Below, piece by piece: positions 16,167-27,680 of a stretch of DNA of 58,892 bases; within the stretch, counting starts at the first letter, position 1, and every line of letters begins with the position of its first letter. The position numbers and the translations under genes were made by a program. Under the pieces are notes generated by a model. It ran no database searches and was not told the DNA's origin. It was given only the letters and a program-made list of their open reading frames with translations. The stretch comes from Pseudomonas entomophila (GTDB taxonomy: Bacteria > Pseudomonadota > Gammaproteobacteria > Pseudomonadales > Pseudomonadaceae): positions 1-58,892 of the forward strand of contig NZ_JARPQB010000030.1 in assembly GCF_029478665.1 (NCBI RefSeq), written 5' to 3'.

Positions 16167-16616
16167 TTACTTGACGACGACCTTGCCCTTCATCATCGAG
16201 ATGTGGCCTGGGAAGGTGCAGAAGAAGCTGTAGTCGCCACCGGCTTCCAGCTTGGTCGCATCGAACTTCACTTCGGTTTCTTTCTCAGGCGCGCCGATCA
16301 TCTTGGTGTGGGCGATGATCGCGGCATTGTCGGCCTTGATGTAATCCTTTTCCAGGCCCTGGGACATGCCGTCGGTGGCGATGGCCTGCATGTCGGCGGT
16401 CTTGCTGATTACCAGGTTGTGGCCCATGACGTTCTTCGGCAGGTTGCCGGAGTGGGTCAGTTTGACGGTGAATTCCTTGCAGCTCTTGTCGACCGTGATT
16501 TCCTTGGTGCTGAACGACATCTGGTCGGTCGAGTCGACAGTCACCGAACACTCGGCTGCGAAGACAGAGGCGCTGGCGAGGGTCAGCAGGGATACCGCTA
16601 CAGCTTTCGCAAACAT
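16167..16616 (-). CDS. azu: Azurin (type 1 blue copper protein)
   Basis: 149-residue precursor with a 20-residue signal peptide (...SASVFA/AECSV) and a mature protein of about 129 residues. Copper ligands are visible: His in MGHNLV (His46 of mature azurin), Cys112, His117 and Met121 in CTFPGHISMM; the Cys3/Cys26 disulfide pair is present. It carries electrons in the periplasm, for example to respiratory or peroxidase partners. Two adjacent ATGs exist; 16616 is preferred because AAGGAG then has 7-base spacing, with 16619 as alternative. An ANR box lies upstream. Confidence 0.96.
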   Translation of the reverse strand: MFAKAVAVSLLTLASASVFAAECSVTVDSTDQMSFSTKEITVDKSCKEFTVKLTHSGNLPKNVMGHNLVISKTADMQAIATDGMSQGLEKDYIKADNAAIIAHTKMIGAPEKETEVKFDATKLEAGGDYSFFCTFPGHISMMKGKVVVK

Positions 16617-16678
16617 CATGAATCTCCTTGGCAGGGGTTTATCAATTGCGAGTCTGCCTGAAACCGGAACGCCCGTCC

Positions 16679-16692
16679 CTGATATGGGTCAA
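16679..16692 (-). promoter_or_regulatory. ANR/FNR-type box upstream of azurin
   Basis: The minus strand reads TTGACCCATATCAG, matching TTGAT-N4-ATCAA at 8 of 10 fixed positions. Placed at -41.5, it predicts a start near 16644 and a short leader. Azurin genes are known ANR targets in Pseudomonas. Confidence 0.65.
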
Positions 16693-16731
16693 GGGGTGTC
16701 AAGTGGCCAGGCAGTAGATTTGTTCAATGGA

Positions 16732-16741
16732 TTGTATACAA
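16732..16741. promoter_or_regulatory. Palindromic operator TTGTATACAA (GntR/FadR type)
   Basis: A perfect 10-bp palindrome, TTGTATACAA, fits the TNGT...ACNA pattern of FCD-type GntR regulators. It lies about 70 bp before a 30-codon ORF and between azurin and the LOG gene. The regulator is not in the window. Confidence 0.4.
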
Positions 16742-16809
16742 CCAATCAAAGTGCACATCATGCCCTCTTACTGGACGATGGGACAACCTCTCATTTAGGA
16801 GTAATTGCC

Positions 16810-16902
16810 ATGACCTTGAACAGCCTGATGCGCAGCCTGCTGGCTGCCTATGCCAGCGGTGCCAGTGGCGCGGCCGTCTGCGAGTTCGCCCGCCCCGAGT
16901 AA
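16810..16902 (+). CDS. Small ORF of 30 codons upstream of the LOG gene
   Basis: Encodes MTLNSLMRSLLAAYASGASG followed by AAVCEFARPE. AGGAG is 8 bases before the ATG, an ideal spacing. Residues 5-23 are weakly hydrophobic/amphipathic. It is followed 63 bases later by the LOG gene on the same strand, with the inverted repeat CATGCGC/GCGCATG between them. I recognise no family; it could be a genuine microprotein or a leader peptide. Confidence 0.45.
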   Translation: MTLNSLMRSLLAAYASGASGAAVCEFARPE

Positions 16903-16965
16903 TCACCCCTTGGAAGCGACAGGCATGCGCCTTACCCTGTGCGCGCATGTAAAGGGAGATAAGCA

Positions 16966-17553
16966 ATGCCTGTACGTTCCGTTTGTGTCTTCTGTGGCGC
17001 CAGTATCGGCGCCAACCCCGCCTACCGCGAAGCTGCCGTTGCCCTGGGCCAGGCCATCGCCCACCGTGGCCTGACGCTGGTATACGGCGGTGGCGCGGTG
17101 GGGCTGATGGGCACTGTCGCCGACGCCGCCCTGGCGGCCGGTGGCGAGGTCATCGGCATCATTCCCGAAAGCCTGATGAACGCCGAGATCGGCCACAAGG
17201 GCCTGACCCGCCTGGAAGTGGTGGATGGCATGCATGCGCGCAAGGCGCGCATGGCCGAACTCAGCGATGCCTTTATCGCCCTGCCGGGCGGCCTGGGCAC
17301 GCTTGAAGAGCTGTTCGAAGTGTGGACCTGGGGCCAACTGGGCTATCACGCCAAGCCGCTGGGGCTGCTCGATGTAAACGGCTTCTATGAAAAGCTGGGC
17401 GGGTTCCTCGACCATATCGTCGAGGAAGGTTTCGTGCGGCCGCAGCATCGGGCGATGCTGTTGCTCGGGCAGCAGCCGGAGGCGCTGCTGGACGGGATGG
17501 ATCGGTTCGAGTCGCCGGTGTTGCCGAAGTGGGTCGACAAGCAGCCTGATTGA
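16966..17553 (+). CDS. LOG-family nucleoside 5'-monophosphate phosphoribohydrolase (TIGR00730)
   Basis: 195-residue Rossmann protein with the family signature PGGLGTLEE at about residues 107-115 and the nucleotide-binding GGGAVGLMG at 41-49. Characterised relatives (plant LOG, bacterial PpnN-like and cytokinin-activating enzymes) release the base from nucleoside monophosphates; the old label is lysine decarboxylase, which is wrong. GGGAG is upstream of the ATG. The preceding small ORF and palindromic operator may belong to the same transcript. Confidence 0.9.
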   Translation: MPVRSVCVFCGASIGANPAYREAAVALGQAIAHRGLTLVYGGGAVGLMGTVADAALAAGGEVIGIIPESLMNAEIGHKGLTRLEVVDGMHARKARMAELSDAFIALPGGLGTLEELFEVWTWGQLGYHAKPLGLLDVNGFYEKLGGFLDHIVEEGFVRPQHRAMLLLGQQPEALLDGMDRFESPVLPKWVDKQPD

Positions 17554-17565
17554 AAGCTGAAATCC

Positions 17566-17670
17566 CGGGACCGCTTTGCGGTCCTTTCGCGGCACAAGGC
17601 CGCTCCTACAGAAGATCGCATTCGCCTGTAGGAGCGGCCTTGTGCCGCGAAAGGGCTGCATAGCAGCCCC
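17566..17670. repeat. REP pair (locus 8), GCGGCCTTGTGCCGC type
   Basis: Facing pair with GGGACCGCTTTGCGGTCC at the left edge and GGGCTGCATAGCAGCCC at the right, between the convergent LOG and ygiQ genes. Confidence 0.92.
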
Positions 17671-17682
17671 AAGAACGATCAA

Positions 17683-19980
<2,298 letters not shown>

Positions 19981-20104
19981 GTCAGTGACCGGTTCTAATG
20001 TGCAGGAAAATCGCGGGCGCGGAATATAGCACAAATTTTGACCAAATCCGACGGTGGTGGTCGGATTCATGGAGCGGACGAATAACGCGACGGGCGCAGT
20101 CTCT

Positions 20105-20220
20105 GTAGGAGCGGCCTTGTGCCGCGAAAGGGCCGCATAGCGGCCCCAGCATTTTTGCGCCACCACTGAATTGCTGGGGCCGCTGCGCAGCCCTTTCGCG
20201 GCACAAGGCCGCTCCTACAG
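20105..20220. repeat. REP pair (locus 9), GCGGCCTTGTGCCGC type
   Basis: GTAGGAGCGGCCTTGTGCCGC with GGGCCGCATAGCGGCCC, and its inverted partner ending GGCCGCTCCTAC, in the gap between ygiQ and dnaB. Confidence 0.92.
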
Positions 20221-20236
20221 AGTTCCCGGACAGCCC

Positions 20237-21634
20237 TTATTCGTCGTCGTCGAAGTTGTACATGCCCGGCGCGAGGTTCTCGAAGCGGGTGTACTTGCCG
20301 ATGAACGCCAGGCGCACGAAGCCGATGGGGCCGTTACGCTGCTTACCAATGATGATTTCCGCAACGCCCTTGTGCTCGGTCTCGGGGTGATACACCTCGT
20401 CGCGATACACGAACATGATCACGTCGGCGTCCTGCTCGATCGCACCCGATTCACGCAGGTCGGAGTTGACCGGGCGCTTGTTCGGGCGCTGCTCCAGGGA
20501 GCGGTTGAGCTGCGAGAGGGCGATCACCGGGCAGTTGAACTCCTTCGCCAGCGCCTTGAGCGAGCGGGAGATCTCGGAAATCTCGTTGGTCCGGTTGTCG
20601 CCGGCGGACCCCGGAATCTGCATCAGCTGCAAGTAGTCGACCATGATCATGCCGATCTCGCCATGCTCACGCGCCAGGCGGCGGGTCCGCGCACGCATTT
20701 CCGAAGGGCTGATGCCAGCGGTATCGTCGATGAACAGCTTGCGGTCGTTGAGCAGGTTGACCGCCGAGGTGAGCCGCGGCCAGTCGTCGTCGTCCAGTTG
20801 GCCGGAACGCACCTTGGTCTGGTCGATGCGGCCGAGGGACGAGAGCATACGCATGATCAGCGACTCACCTGGCATCTCGAGGGAGAACACCAACACCACC
20901 TTGTCACTGCGCAACACGGCGTTTTCCACCAGGTTCATGGCGAAGGTGGTCTTGCCCATCGAGGGGCGGCCAGCGACGATGATCAGGTCGGCGGCCTGCA
21001 GGCCACTGGTCTTCTCGTCCAGGTCGGTATAGCCGGTGGAAATCCCGGTGATATCGCTGTCGGAGTTGAACAGCGTATCGATCCGGTCGATGGCCATGGT
21101 CAACAGCTCGTTGACCCCCACCGGCCCGCCGGTCTTCGGCCGCGCCTCGGCGATCTGGAAGATCTGCCGCTCGGCGTCGTCGAGGATTTCCTCGGCGTTG
21201 CGCCCCTGGGGGTTGAAGGCGTTGTCGGCGATGTCGGTGCTGATGCTGATCAGCTGACGCAGCGTGGCCCGCTCGCGGATGATCGCGGCGTAGGCCTTGA
21301 TGTTGGCCACCGACGGGGTGTTCTTGGCCAGCTCGGCGAGGTAGGCCAGGCCGCCCACTTGCGTGGACACGCCTTCCTTGTCCAACTGCTCGTGCAGGGT
21401 CACCACGTCGAACGGCTGGTTGGCATCCACCAGCTTGTGGATGGCGCGGAAGATCAGGCGGTGGTCATGCCGGTAGAAATCGCCATCCGACACCTGGTCC
21501 AGCACCCGCTCCCAGGCGTTGTTGTCCAGCATCAGGCCACCGAGCACGGCCTGTTCGGCCTCGATGGAATGCGGCGGCACCTTCAGGGCAGCGGTTTGCA
21601 GGTCGAGCTGTTCGGGATGGGTGATCTCGTTCAT
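20237..21634 (-). CDS. dnaB: Replicative DNA helicase DnaB
   Basis: 465-residue hexameric 5'-3' helicase. The N-terminal domain (PHSIEAEQAVLGGLMLDN) interacts with primase; the RecA-like domain has Walker A GRPSMGKT at residues 222-229, Walker B IGMIMVDYLQLM and the C-terminal QNGP-type DNA-binding loop KQRNGPIGFVRL. The start at 21634 (MNEITHPEQL) is the family-conserved site; an upstream in-frame ATG at 21676 would add 14 hydrophobic residues not seen in DnaB. It follows rplI in the classical rpsF-rpsR-rplI-dnaB order. Confidence 0.97.
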   Translation of the reverse strand: MNEITHPEQLDLQTAALKVPPHSIEAEQAVLGGLMLDNNAWERVLDQVSDGDFYRHDHRLIFRAIHKLVDANQPFDVVTLHEQLDKEGVSTQVGGLAYLAELAKNTPSVANIKAYAAIIRERATLRQLISISTDIADNAFNPQGRNAEEILDDAERQIFQIAEARPKTGGPVGVNELLTMAIDRIDTLFNSDSDITGISTGYTDLDEKTSGLQAADLIIVAGRPSMGKTTFAMNLVENAVLRSDKVVLVFSLEMPGESLIMRMLSSLGRIDQTKVRSGQLDDDDWPRLTSAVNLLNDRKLFIDDTAGISPSEMRARTRRLAREHGEIGMIMVDYLQLMQIPGSAGDNRTNEISEISRSLKALAKEFNCPVIALSQLNRSLEQRPNKRPVNSDLRESGAIEQDADVIMFVYRDEVYHPETEHKGVAEIIIGKQRNGPIGFVRLAFIGKYTRFENLAPGMYNFDDDE

Positions 21635-21747
21635 GGCCACGAAAGAATTCTGGAAGATGAAAAAGACAAAGGGCACGGCCTGTTCAGAACAGGACCGTGC
21701 CCGATGTTAACCGCCCGGCCCGCGAGGGGCCAGCCGATCAGCGCAGC

Positions 21748-22194
21748 TTAGGCAGCTACGACAACCACGCGTACGGTGGCTTCAACGTCGCTGTGCAGGT
21801 GCACGGCTACGTCGTATTCGCCAACCTGACGGATGGTGCCGTTCGGCAGACGAACTTCAGCCTTGGCCACTTCAACGCCGGAGGCGGTCAGGGCGTCAGC
21901 GATGTCGTGGGTGCCGATCGAACCGAACAGCTTGCCTTCGTCGCCAGCGGTGGCAGTGATGGTCACTTCCAGCTCGGCCAGTTGGGCAGCGCGGCTTTCA
22001 GCCGAAGCTTTCTTGTCTGCTGCGGCTTTTTCCAGCTCGGCACGGCGCTCTTCGAACGCAGCCAGGTTGGCGGCGTTGGCAACGGTGGCCTTGCCGAACG
22101 GCAGCAGGAAGTTACGGCCGTAACCGGCCTTAACATTTACTTTGTCGCCCAGGTTACCCAGGTTGGCGACTTTTTCCAGCAGGATCAGTTCCAT
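21748..22194 (-). CDS. rplI: 50S ribosomal protein L9
   Basis: 148 residues beginning [32 protein letters not shown], the L9 N-terminal rRNA-binding domain, then the long connecting helix rich in Ala/Glu/Lys and the C-terminal domain. AGAGG precedes the ATG. It stabilises the L1 stalk base. Part of the S6-S18-L9 ribosomal cluster. Confidence 0.98.
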
Positions 22195-22214
22195 TTGGTA
22201 AAACCTCTTAACTT

Positions 22215-23081
22215 TTAACCTTCACCGTTCGCGGAGTCGTCACCCTGTGAAGGGGACTTGCGACCGCGAAAATCAAACAGGCTGTCGACAATGGCCAAAA
22301 CCACGAGCAACGGATAAATCAGCTGCATGAGCAGCGGCAGCGTCACGTACAGCCCCACCAGCCAGAACCCGGCCAGTCGCCCTTGTGCCACCAGCCCATG
22401 AACCAGGGCGAGGGCAGCGAGCAGCAGTACCAGGCTTGATGCCGATGCCAGCACGATGAACTGTGACCCGAGGAACGGGCCCAGCACCATCAGCGACACC
22501 AGCGCCAGCATCGATACTGGCGGCAGCCTCACGTCGCGGAACTCGCGACCGAAACCACCGGGGTTGTACAACTCGGCTTGCCAGTAGCGCGCCAGCATCA
22601 AAGCCACCACGCTGAACAACTGCAGCATCACCGCACTGGAAGCGACCAGCAAAGGGCCGATCAGCTCACCAGGCAACACTGGCTTGCCTTCGAACTGCGG
22701 CAGGGCTTTTTCAAGCGCCTTGGCCAGCACTTCGAAAGTCTCGCGCAGCGCCACGTCCAGGATCAGGCCGTAGACCAGGCCTAATACGATGCTGGACAGC
22801 AGCACCCGGTTCCAGGAATGCCCGGCACGCAACAAAGCGGCCAGCCCCAGCGTCCCCAACAGCACCAGCAAGGTGCTTGGTTCGCCGAAGAACCACATGG
22901 CCAGCGCCGGCAAAAGGCCCCAGGCGATGACCGATGACGCATCCTTGAACCCACGCCGCAGGAACACCAGGCTCCCGGCGGCGGCACTCAACCAGAACAG
23001 CAGCGGCAGTACCGCGCTGATGACCACCACGAGGGTGGCCTGCATACGACCGCGCATGATGAAACTGGCTAACGCTCGCAT
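22215..23081 (-). CDS. DUF2232-type integral membrane protein
   Basis: 288-residue protein with about eight hydrophobic helices and a charged C-terminal tail ([19 protein letters not shown]). Genes of this type sit between rpsR and rplI in many gammaproteobacteria, and this one is 20 bp from rplI. No catalytic motif is visible and the function is unknown; the position suggests co-expression with ribosomal proteins. Confidence 0.75.
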
Positions 23082-23116
23082 GCTTATCCCTTGCTACTTA
23101 AGTCGACGACCCGGTC

Positions 23117-23347
23117 TCAGCGGCCGTGGCTGTCGGTGTAGGGCAGCAGGGCCAGGAAGCGGGCGCGCTTGATAGCGGTGGCCAGCTGACGCTGATAACG
23201 AGCTTTGGTACCGGTGATGCGGCTTGGAACGATCTTGCCGGTTTCGGATACGTAAGCTTTCAGGGTGTTGAGATCTTTGAAGTCGATCTCTTTCACGTCT
23301 TCAGCAGTGAAGCGGCAGAATTTACGACGACGGAAGAAACGTGCCAT
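23117..23347 (-). CDS. rpsR: 30S ribosomal protein S18
   Basis: 76 residues, MARFFRRRKFCRFTAEDVKEIDFKD..., typical S18, ending in the basic RARFLALLPYTDSHGR. GAGGAG is upstream of the ATG. It binds S6 in the 30S platform. Confidence 0.98.
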   Translation of the reverse strand: MARFFRRRKFCRFTAEDVKEIDFKDLNTLKAYVSETGKIVPSRITGTKARYQRQLATAIKRARFLALLPYTDSHGR

Positions 23348-23375
23348 GTGATTGGCTCCTCAAAAGGTCCGTGGA

Positions 23376-23801
23376 TTACTCGTCAGCGTTATCGCTGTTG
23401 TCGCTGTCATTGCTGTCGTCGCCTTCGGCGCCATCAGCATGCTCAGGACGTTCGCGACGCTCACGGCGCTCGCTGCGGTTCTCTTCGGCCTTGAGCATCT
23501 CGGACGGGCCGGTAACGGCTTCGTCGCGACGGATGACCAGGTTACGGATCACGGCATCGTTGTAGCGGAAGTTGTCTTCCAGCTCGGCCAGGGCCTTGCC
23601 GGTGCACTCAACGTTCAGCATCACGTAGTGAGCCTTGTGAACATTGTTGATTGCGTAGGCCAGTTGACGACGGCCCCAGTCTTCCAGGCGGTGGATCTTG
23701 CCACCGTCTTCTTCGATCAGCTTGGTGTAACGCTCAACCATGCCGCCGACTTGCTCGCTCTGGTCCGGGTGAACCAGGAAGATGATTTCGTAATGACGCA
23801 T
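23376..23801 (-). CDS. rpsF: 30S ribosomal protein S6
   Basis: 141 residues, MRHYEIIFLVHPDQSEQV..., followed by the conserved DWGRRQLAYAINN segment and a long acidic Asp/Asn/Ser C-terminal tail; in E. coli such tails accept glutamates from RimK. AAGGAG precedes the ATG. First gene of the cluster. Confidence 0.98.
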   Translation of the reverse strand: MRHYEIIFLVHPDQSEQVGGMVERYTKLIEEDGGKIHRLEDWGRRQLAYAINNVHKAHYVMLNVECTGKALAELEDNFRYNDAVIRNLVIRRDEAVTGPSEMLKAEENRSERRERRERPEHADGAEGDDSNDSDNSDNADE

Positions 23802-23993
23802 GAATGCTCCTTACGGGTTAGTAGTCTGCCAGTAACCTGGTCAGACAAGGAGTGAATGACACTGTATGACTTGCCCAAGCGAGAAGGCACATGCGCGCCT
23901 GCCAGCTCGGCAAGGGGCGCAATTGTAGAGAAGGCCGGAGGGACAAGCAAGGAGATTGGCGAATATTTGAACAACCCGGCATCGGGCGTTCTT

Positions 23994-24078
23994 GTAGGAG
24001 CCAGCCTTGCTGGCGAAACAGGCGCCACAGTGCATGGCACCGGCTACGCCGGTGTTCGCCGGCAAAGCCGGCTCCTAC
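23994..24078. repeat. REP pair (locus 10), mixed CCAGCCTTGCTGG / CCGGCAAAGCCGG
   Basis: The left arm has the CCAGC stem, the right arm the CCGGC stem, with a CACCGGCTACGCCGGTG hairpin in the middle. Located between rlmB and rpsF. Confidence 0.9.
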
Positions 24079-24095
24079 AGAGATGACGCCAGCCT

Positions 24096-24839
24096 TCAGA
24101 TTTTCTGGCGCTGACGCACGGCCTCGAACAGGCACACCCCGGTCGCCACCGAGACGTTGAGGCTGCTGACGCTGCCGGCCATCGGCAACTTGACCAGGAA
24201 GTCGCAGTGCTCGCGGGTCAGGCGACGCATGCCCTTGCCTTCGGCACCCATGATCATTACCAGCGGGCCGGTCAGGTCCTGCTGGTAGATCTCCTGCTCG
24301 GCCTCGCCGGCAGTACCGACCACCCAAAGGCCGCGCTGCTGGAGTTTTTCCAGGGTGCGGGACAGGTTGGTCACGGCCACCAGCGGAATCACTTCCGCGG
24401 CGCCGCAGGCCACCTTGCGCACCACGGCGGTCAGGCTCGCGGACTTGTCCTTGGGGATCACCACGGCGGTGGCACCGGCAGCATCGGCAGTGCGCAGGCA
24501 GGCGCCGAGGTTGTGCGGGTCGGTCACGCCATCGAGCACCAGGATCAGCGGCGGCGTTTCGGTGCGTTCGAGCAATTCCTCGAGCATCAATTCGCCCCAC
24601 ACCTGGCTCGGGCTCACCTCGGCGACCACGCCTTGATGAACACCCTCGACCCAGGCATCGAGTTCACGACGCTCGGCCTGGCCGACCTGGACGCGGTTTT
24701 CCGCGGCCAGGGCCAGCAATGCCTGAATACGAGGCTCGCTGCGCCCTTCGGACAGCCAGATCTGCTTCACGCGCTTGGGGTGGTGTTGCAGCAGTGCCTG
24801 CACGGCATGCACACCGTAGATCTTTTCCAGCTGACTCAT
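24096..24839 (-). CDS. rlmB: 23S rRNA (guanosine-2251-2'-O)-methyltransferase RlmB
   Basis: 247-residue SPOUT methyltransferase. An N-terminal L30e-like substrate-binding domain (MSQLEKIYGVHAVQALL...) is followed by the SPOUT knot with LVLDGVTDPHNLGACLRTADAAG, VMIMGAEGKGMRRLTRE and the final PMAGSVSSLNVSVATGVCLFEAVRQ. It methylates G2251 in the P-loop of 23S rRNA using SAM. The ATG overlaps the rnr stop (ATGA), so the two are translationally coupled. Confidence 0.96.
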   Translation of the reverse strand: MSQLEKIYGVHAVQALLQHHPKRVKQIWLSEGRSEPRIQALLALAAENRVQVGQAERRELDAWVEGVHQGVVAEVSPSQVWGELMLEELLERTETPPLILVLDGVTDPHNLGACLRTADAAGATAVVIPKDKSASLTAVVRKVACGAAEVIPLVAVTNLSRTLEKLQQRGLWVVGTAGEAEQEIYQQDLTGPLVMIMGAEGKGMRRLTREHCDFLVKLPMAGSVSSLNVSVATGVCLFEAVRQRQKI

Positions 24840-27409
24840 GGCTTGCTCTTGCCCTTACGTGGCGCGCCGGACTTCGACGGCCCCTTGCGATGCTTGGTCT
24901 TGCCCGAAGCCTTGGCACCCTTCTCCGCCTTGCCGCCAGCGTGGGTACTGTGCTTGGCATCGCTCATCAGGGCCTTTTTCATCTCGCGGCTCTTGCGCAC
25001 CTCGGCGTTGCGCTGAACGGCGTCTTTCGGGAAGTACGCCTCGGCGGTTTCGCCCTTGCGGCTGCGCGGCTTGGGCGAGATCTTCGCTTCGGCTGCGGGC
25101 GCGGCCTGCGCTGCTGGCTCGGCCGACGCCGCGCGCGGCTTGCGGCCGACCGGCGCATTGACGGCGGCTTCGGACATTTCGAAATCGATCTTGCGCTGCT
25201 CGAGGTCGACGCGCATGACCTTGACCTCGACCGTGTCACCCAGGCGGAAGCTGCGCCCACTGCGCTCGCCGGACAGGCGGTGGTGCACAGGGTCGAAGTG
25301 GTAGTAGTCGCCCGGCAGGGCGCTGACGTGCACCAGGCCTTCGACGTAGATGTCGGTCAGTTCGATGAACAGGCCGAAACCGGTCACCGCGGTGATCACG
25401 CCCGGGAAGGTCTCGCCCACGCGATCACGCATGTACTCGCACTTGAGCCAGTTGACCACGTCGCGGGTGGCCTCGTCGGCGCGGCGCTCGGTCATCGAGC
25501 ACTGCTCGCCCATCTGCTCGAGGGTGTTCTCGTCGTACGGATAGATGCGCGCCTTGGGGATGCTCATGGCACCGGCACGCTTGACGTGCGGGGTGTCGAC
25601 CTTCGAGCGGATCACGCTGCGGATGGCGCGGTGCACCAGCAGGTCCGGATAGCGACGGATCGGCGAAGTGAAGTGGGTGTAGGCTTCGTAGTTCAGGCCG
25701 AAGTGGCCATTGTTCTCGACGCTGTACACCGCCTGGCTCAACGAGCGCAGCATGACGGTCTGGATCAGGTGGAAGTCCGGGCGCCCGGCGATGCTCGCCA
25801 GCAGTTGCTGGTAGTCCTTGGGCGATGGATCCTTGCCCTTGTGCAGGGTCAGCCCCAGTTCGCCGAGGAAGGCGCGCAGCTTTTCCAGGCGTTCCGGCGG
25901 CGGGCCGTCGTGCACGCGGTACAGCGAAGGCACGTTGTGCTTCTGCAGGAACTCGGCGGTGGCGACGTTGGCCGCCAGCATGCATTCCTCGATCAGCTTG
26001 TGGGCGTCATTGCGCACGGTTGGGCGAATTTCATCGATCTTGCGGTCTTCGCCGAAGATGATGCGGGTTTCCTGAGTCTCGAAGTCGATGGCGCCACGGG
26101 TGTGACGGGCATCGACCAGCACCTTGTACAGGTTGTACAGGTTCTTCAGGTCCGGCAGGACTTCCTTGTACTCCTCGCGCAGCGCCTTGCCCTCACGGGT
26201 GCGGGCGTGCTCGAGCATGCTGCTGACCTTGTTGTAGGTCAGGCGGGCATGGGAGTGGATGACCCCTTCGTAGAACTGGTAGTCGACCATCTGGCCGGCC
26301 TTGTTCATGGTCATTTCGCAGACCATGGCCAGGCGATCGACGTGCGGGTTCAGCGAGCACAGGCCGTTGGACAGTTCCTCCGGCAGCATCGGTACCACGC
26401 GCTCGGGGAAGTAGACCGAGTTGCCGCGCTGCTGGGCCTCGACATCCAGGGCCGAGCCCAGGCGCACGTAGCTGGACACGTCGGCGATCGCCACGTACAG
26501 GCGCCAGCCACCGGAGAACAGGCGCAGCTTGCCCAGGGGTTCGCAGTAGACCGCGTCGTCGAAGTCGCGGGCGTCCTCGCCGTCGATGGTGACGAACGGC
26601 AGGTGACGCAGGTCGATGCGCTTCTCTTTATCCTTCTCTTCGACTTCGGAGCGGAACTTGCGCGCCTCCTTGATTACGTCCTGCGGCCAGACATGCGGGA
26701 TGTCATAGCTGCGCAGGGCGATGTCGATTTCCATGCCCGGCGCCATGTAGTTGCCGATGACCTCGACCACGTCGCCCTGGGGCTGGAAGCGTGGGGTCGG
26801 CCAGTGGGTGATCTTGATCGACACGAACTGGCCGATCTTGGCGCCGCCATTGCGACCGGCGGTCACCAGCACTTCCTGCTGGATCTTCGGGTTGTCCGGG
26901 GTCACATAGCCGATGCCGCCCTCTTCGAAGTAGCGGCCGACCACGCTTTCGTGGGCACGGGAGATGACTTCGACCAGCACGCCTTCGCGGCGGCCACGGC
27001 GATCGACGCCAGACACCCGGGCCAGGCCGCGGTCGCCGTCGAACACCAGGCGCATCTGCGCCGGGCTGAGGAACAGGTCTTCGCTGCCGTCGTCGGGAAT
27101 CAGGAAGCCGAAGCCGTCACGGTGGCCGGACACACGGCCGCAGATCAGGTCGAGCTTGTCTACCGGGGCATAAGTGCCGCGCCGGGTATAGATAAGCTGG
27201 CCATCGCGCTCCATGGCACGCAGGCGGCGGCGCAGGGCTTCGATCTGGTCTTCTTCGTAAAGACCGAACTCTTCAGCCAGCTGTTCACGTGCGGCGGGTT
27301 CGCCACGGTCGGCGAGGCGCTGCAGGATCAGCTCACGGCTGGGGATGGGGTTGTCGTATTTTTCCGCTTCGCGAGCGGCCTCGGGATCGAGGGATTGCCA
27401 ATCGGCCAT
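24836..27409 (-). CDS. rnr: Ribonuclease R
   Basis: 857-residue 3'-5' exoribonuclease. Domain order: helix-turn-helix/cold-shock region (1-220), RNB catalytic domain with the metal-binding Asp motif DGEDARDFDDAVYCE, S1 domain (GVITAVTGFGLFIELTDIYVEGLVH), then a Lys/Ala-rich basic tail (about residues 730-857). It degrades structured RNA, and with tmRNA removes aberrant mRNA. It is the first gene of a pair with rlmB and is divergent from the tRNA-Leu genes. Confidence 0.97.
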   Translation of the reverse strand: MADWQSLDPEAAREAEKYDNPIPSRELILQRLADRGEPAAREQLAEEFGLYEEDQIEALRRRLRAMERDGQLIYTRRGTYAPVDKLDLICGRVSGHRDGFGFLIPDDGSEDLFLSPAQMRLVFDGDRGLARVSGVDRRGRREGVLVEVISRAHESVVGRYFEEGGIGYVTPDNPKIQQEVLVTAGRNGGAKIGQFVSIKITHWPTPRFQPQGDVVEVIGNYMAPGMEIDIALRSYDIPHVWPQDVIKEARKFRSEVEEKDKEKRIDLRHLPFVTIDGEDARDFDDAVYCEPLGKLRLFSGGWRLYVAIADVSSYVRLGSALDVEAQQRGNSVYFPERVVPMLPEELSNGLCSLNPHVDRLAMVCEMTMNKAGQMVDYQFYEGVIHSHARLTYNKVSSMLEHARTREGKALREEYKEVLPDLKNLYNLYKVLVDARHTRGAIDFETQETRIIFGEDRKIDEIRPTVRNDAHKLIEECMLAANVATAEFLQKHNVPSLYRVHDGPPPERLEKLRAFLGELGLTLHKGKDPSPKDYQQLLASIAGRPDFHLIQTVMLRSLSQAVYSVENNGHFGLNYEAYTHFTSPIRRYPDLLVHRAIRSVIRSKVDTPHVKRAGAMSIPKARIYPYDENTLEQMGEQCSMTERRADEATRDVVNWLKCEYMRDRVGETFPGVITAVTGFGLFIELTDIYVEGLVHVSALPGDYYHFDPVHHRLSGERSGRSFRLGDTVEVKVMRVDLEQRKIDFEMSEAAVNAPVGRKPRAASAEPAAQAAPAAEAKISPKPRSRKGETAEAYFPKDAVQRNAEVRKSREMKKALMSDAKHSTHAGGKAEKGAKASGKTKHRKGPSKSGAPRKGKSKP

Positions 27410-27571
27410 CAGAAGGGGTTCACCTTGGGGTATATAGATATGAATTCTGGCATAGGCGTATTGAAACCGGAAATGTCAGCCTTGGACAGCCCCGGCAGCA
27501 CGTCCATCGCGCGGCAATAGGCCCACGGAATCAACAAGTTGAATTTTTTGAAATTTTTTTCGTTCGGGGGC

Positions 27572-27600
27572 TTTACAGCCATCAGGAGCGTCCGTATAGT
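27572..27600 (+). promoter_or_regulatory. Sigma-70 promoter of the tRNA-Leu pair
   Basis: TTTACA (27572-27577), a 17-base spacer, then TATAGT (27595-27600). A start near 27607 gives a leader of about 74 nt. The T-rich run upstream (27542-27560) could act as an UP element. Confidence 0.8.
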
Positions 27601-27680
27601 GCGCACCACAACGACGGACAACCCCGAAGTTGTAGTAGAGATGAACGGCGCTGTAAAGCATCTTGTAATCTCGAATGTGT

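Noticed and set aside
24719..27520. Very long open frame on the plus strand opposite rnr
   Set aside because: It is the antisense shadow of RNase R caused by high GC at third positions; it has no family motifs, while the minus-strand protein has full RNB and S1 domains.
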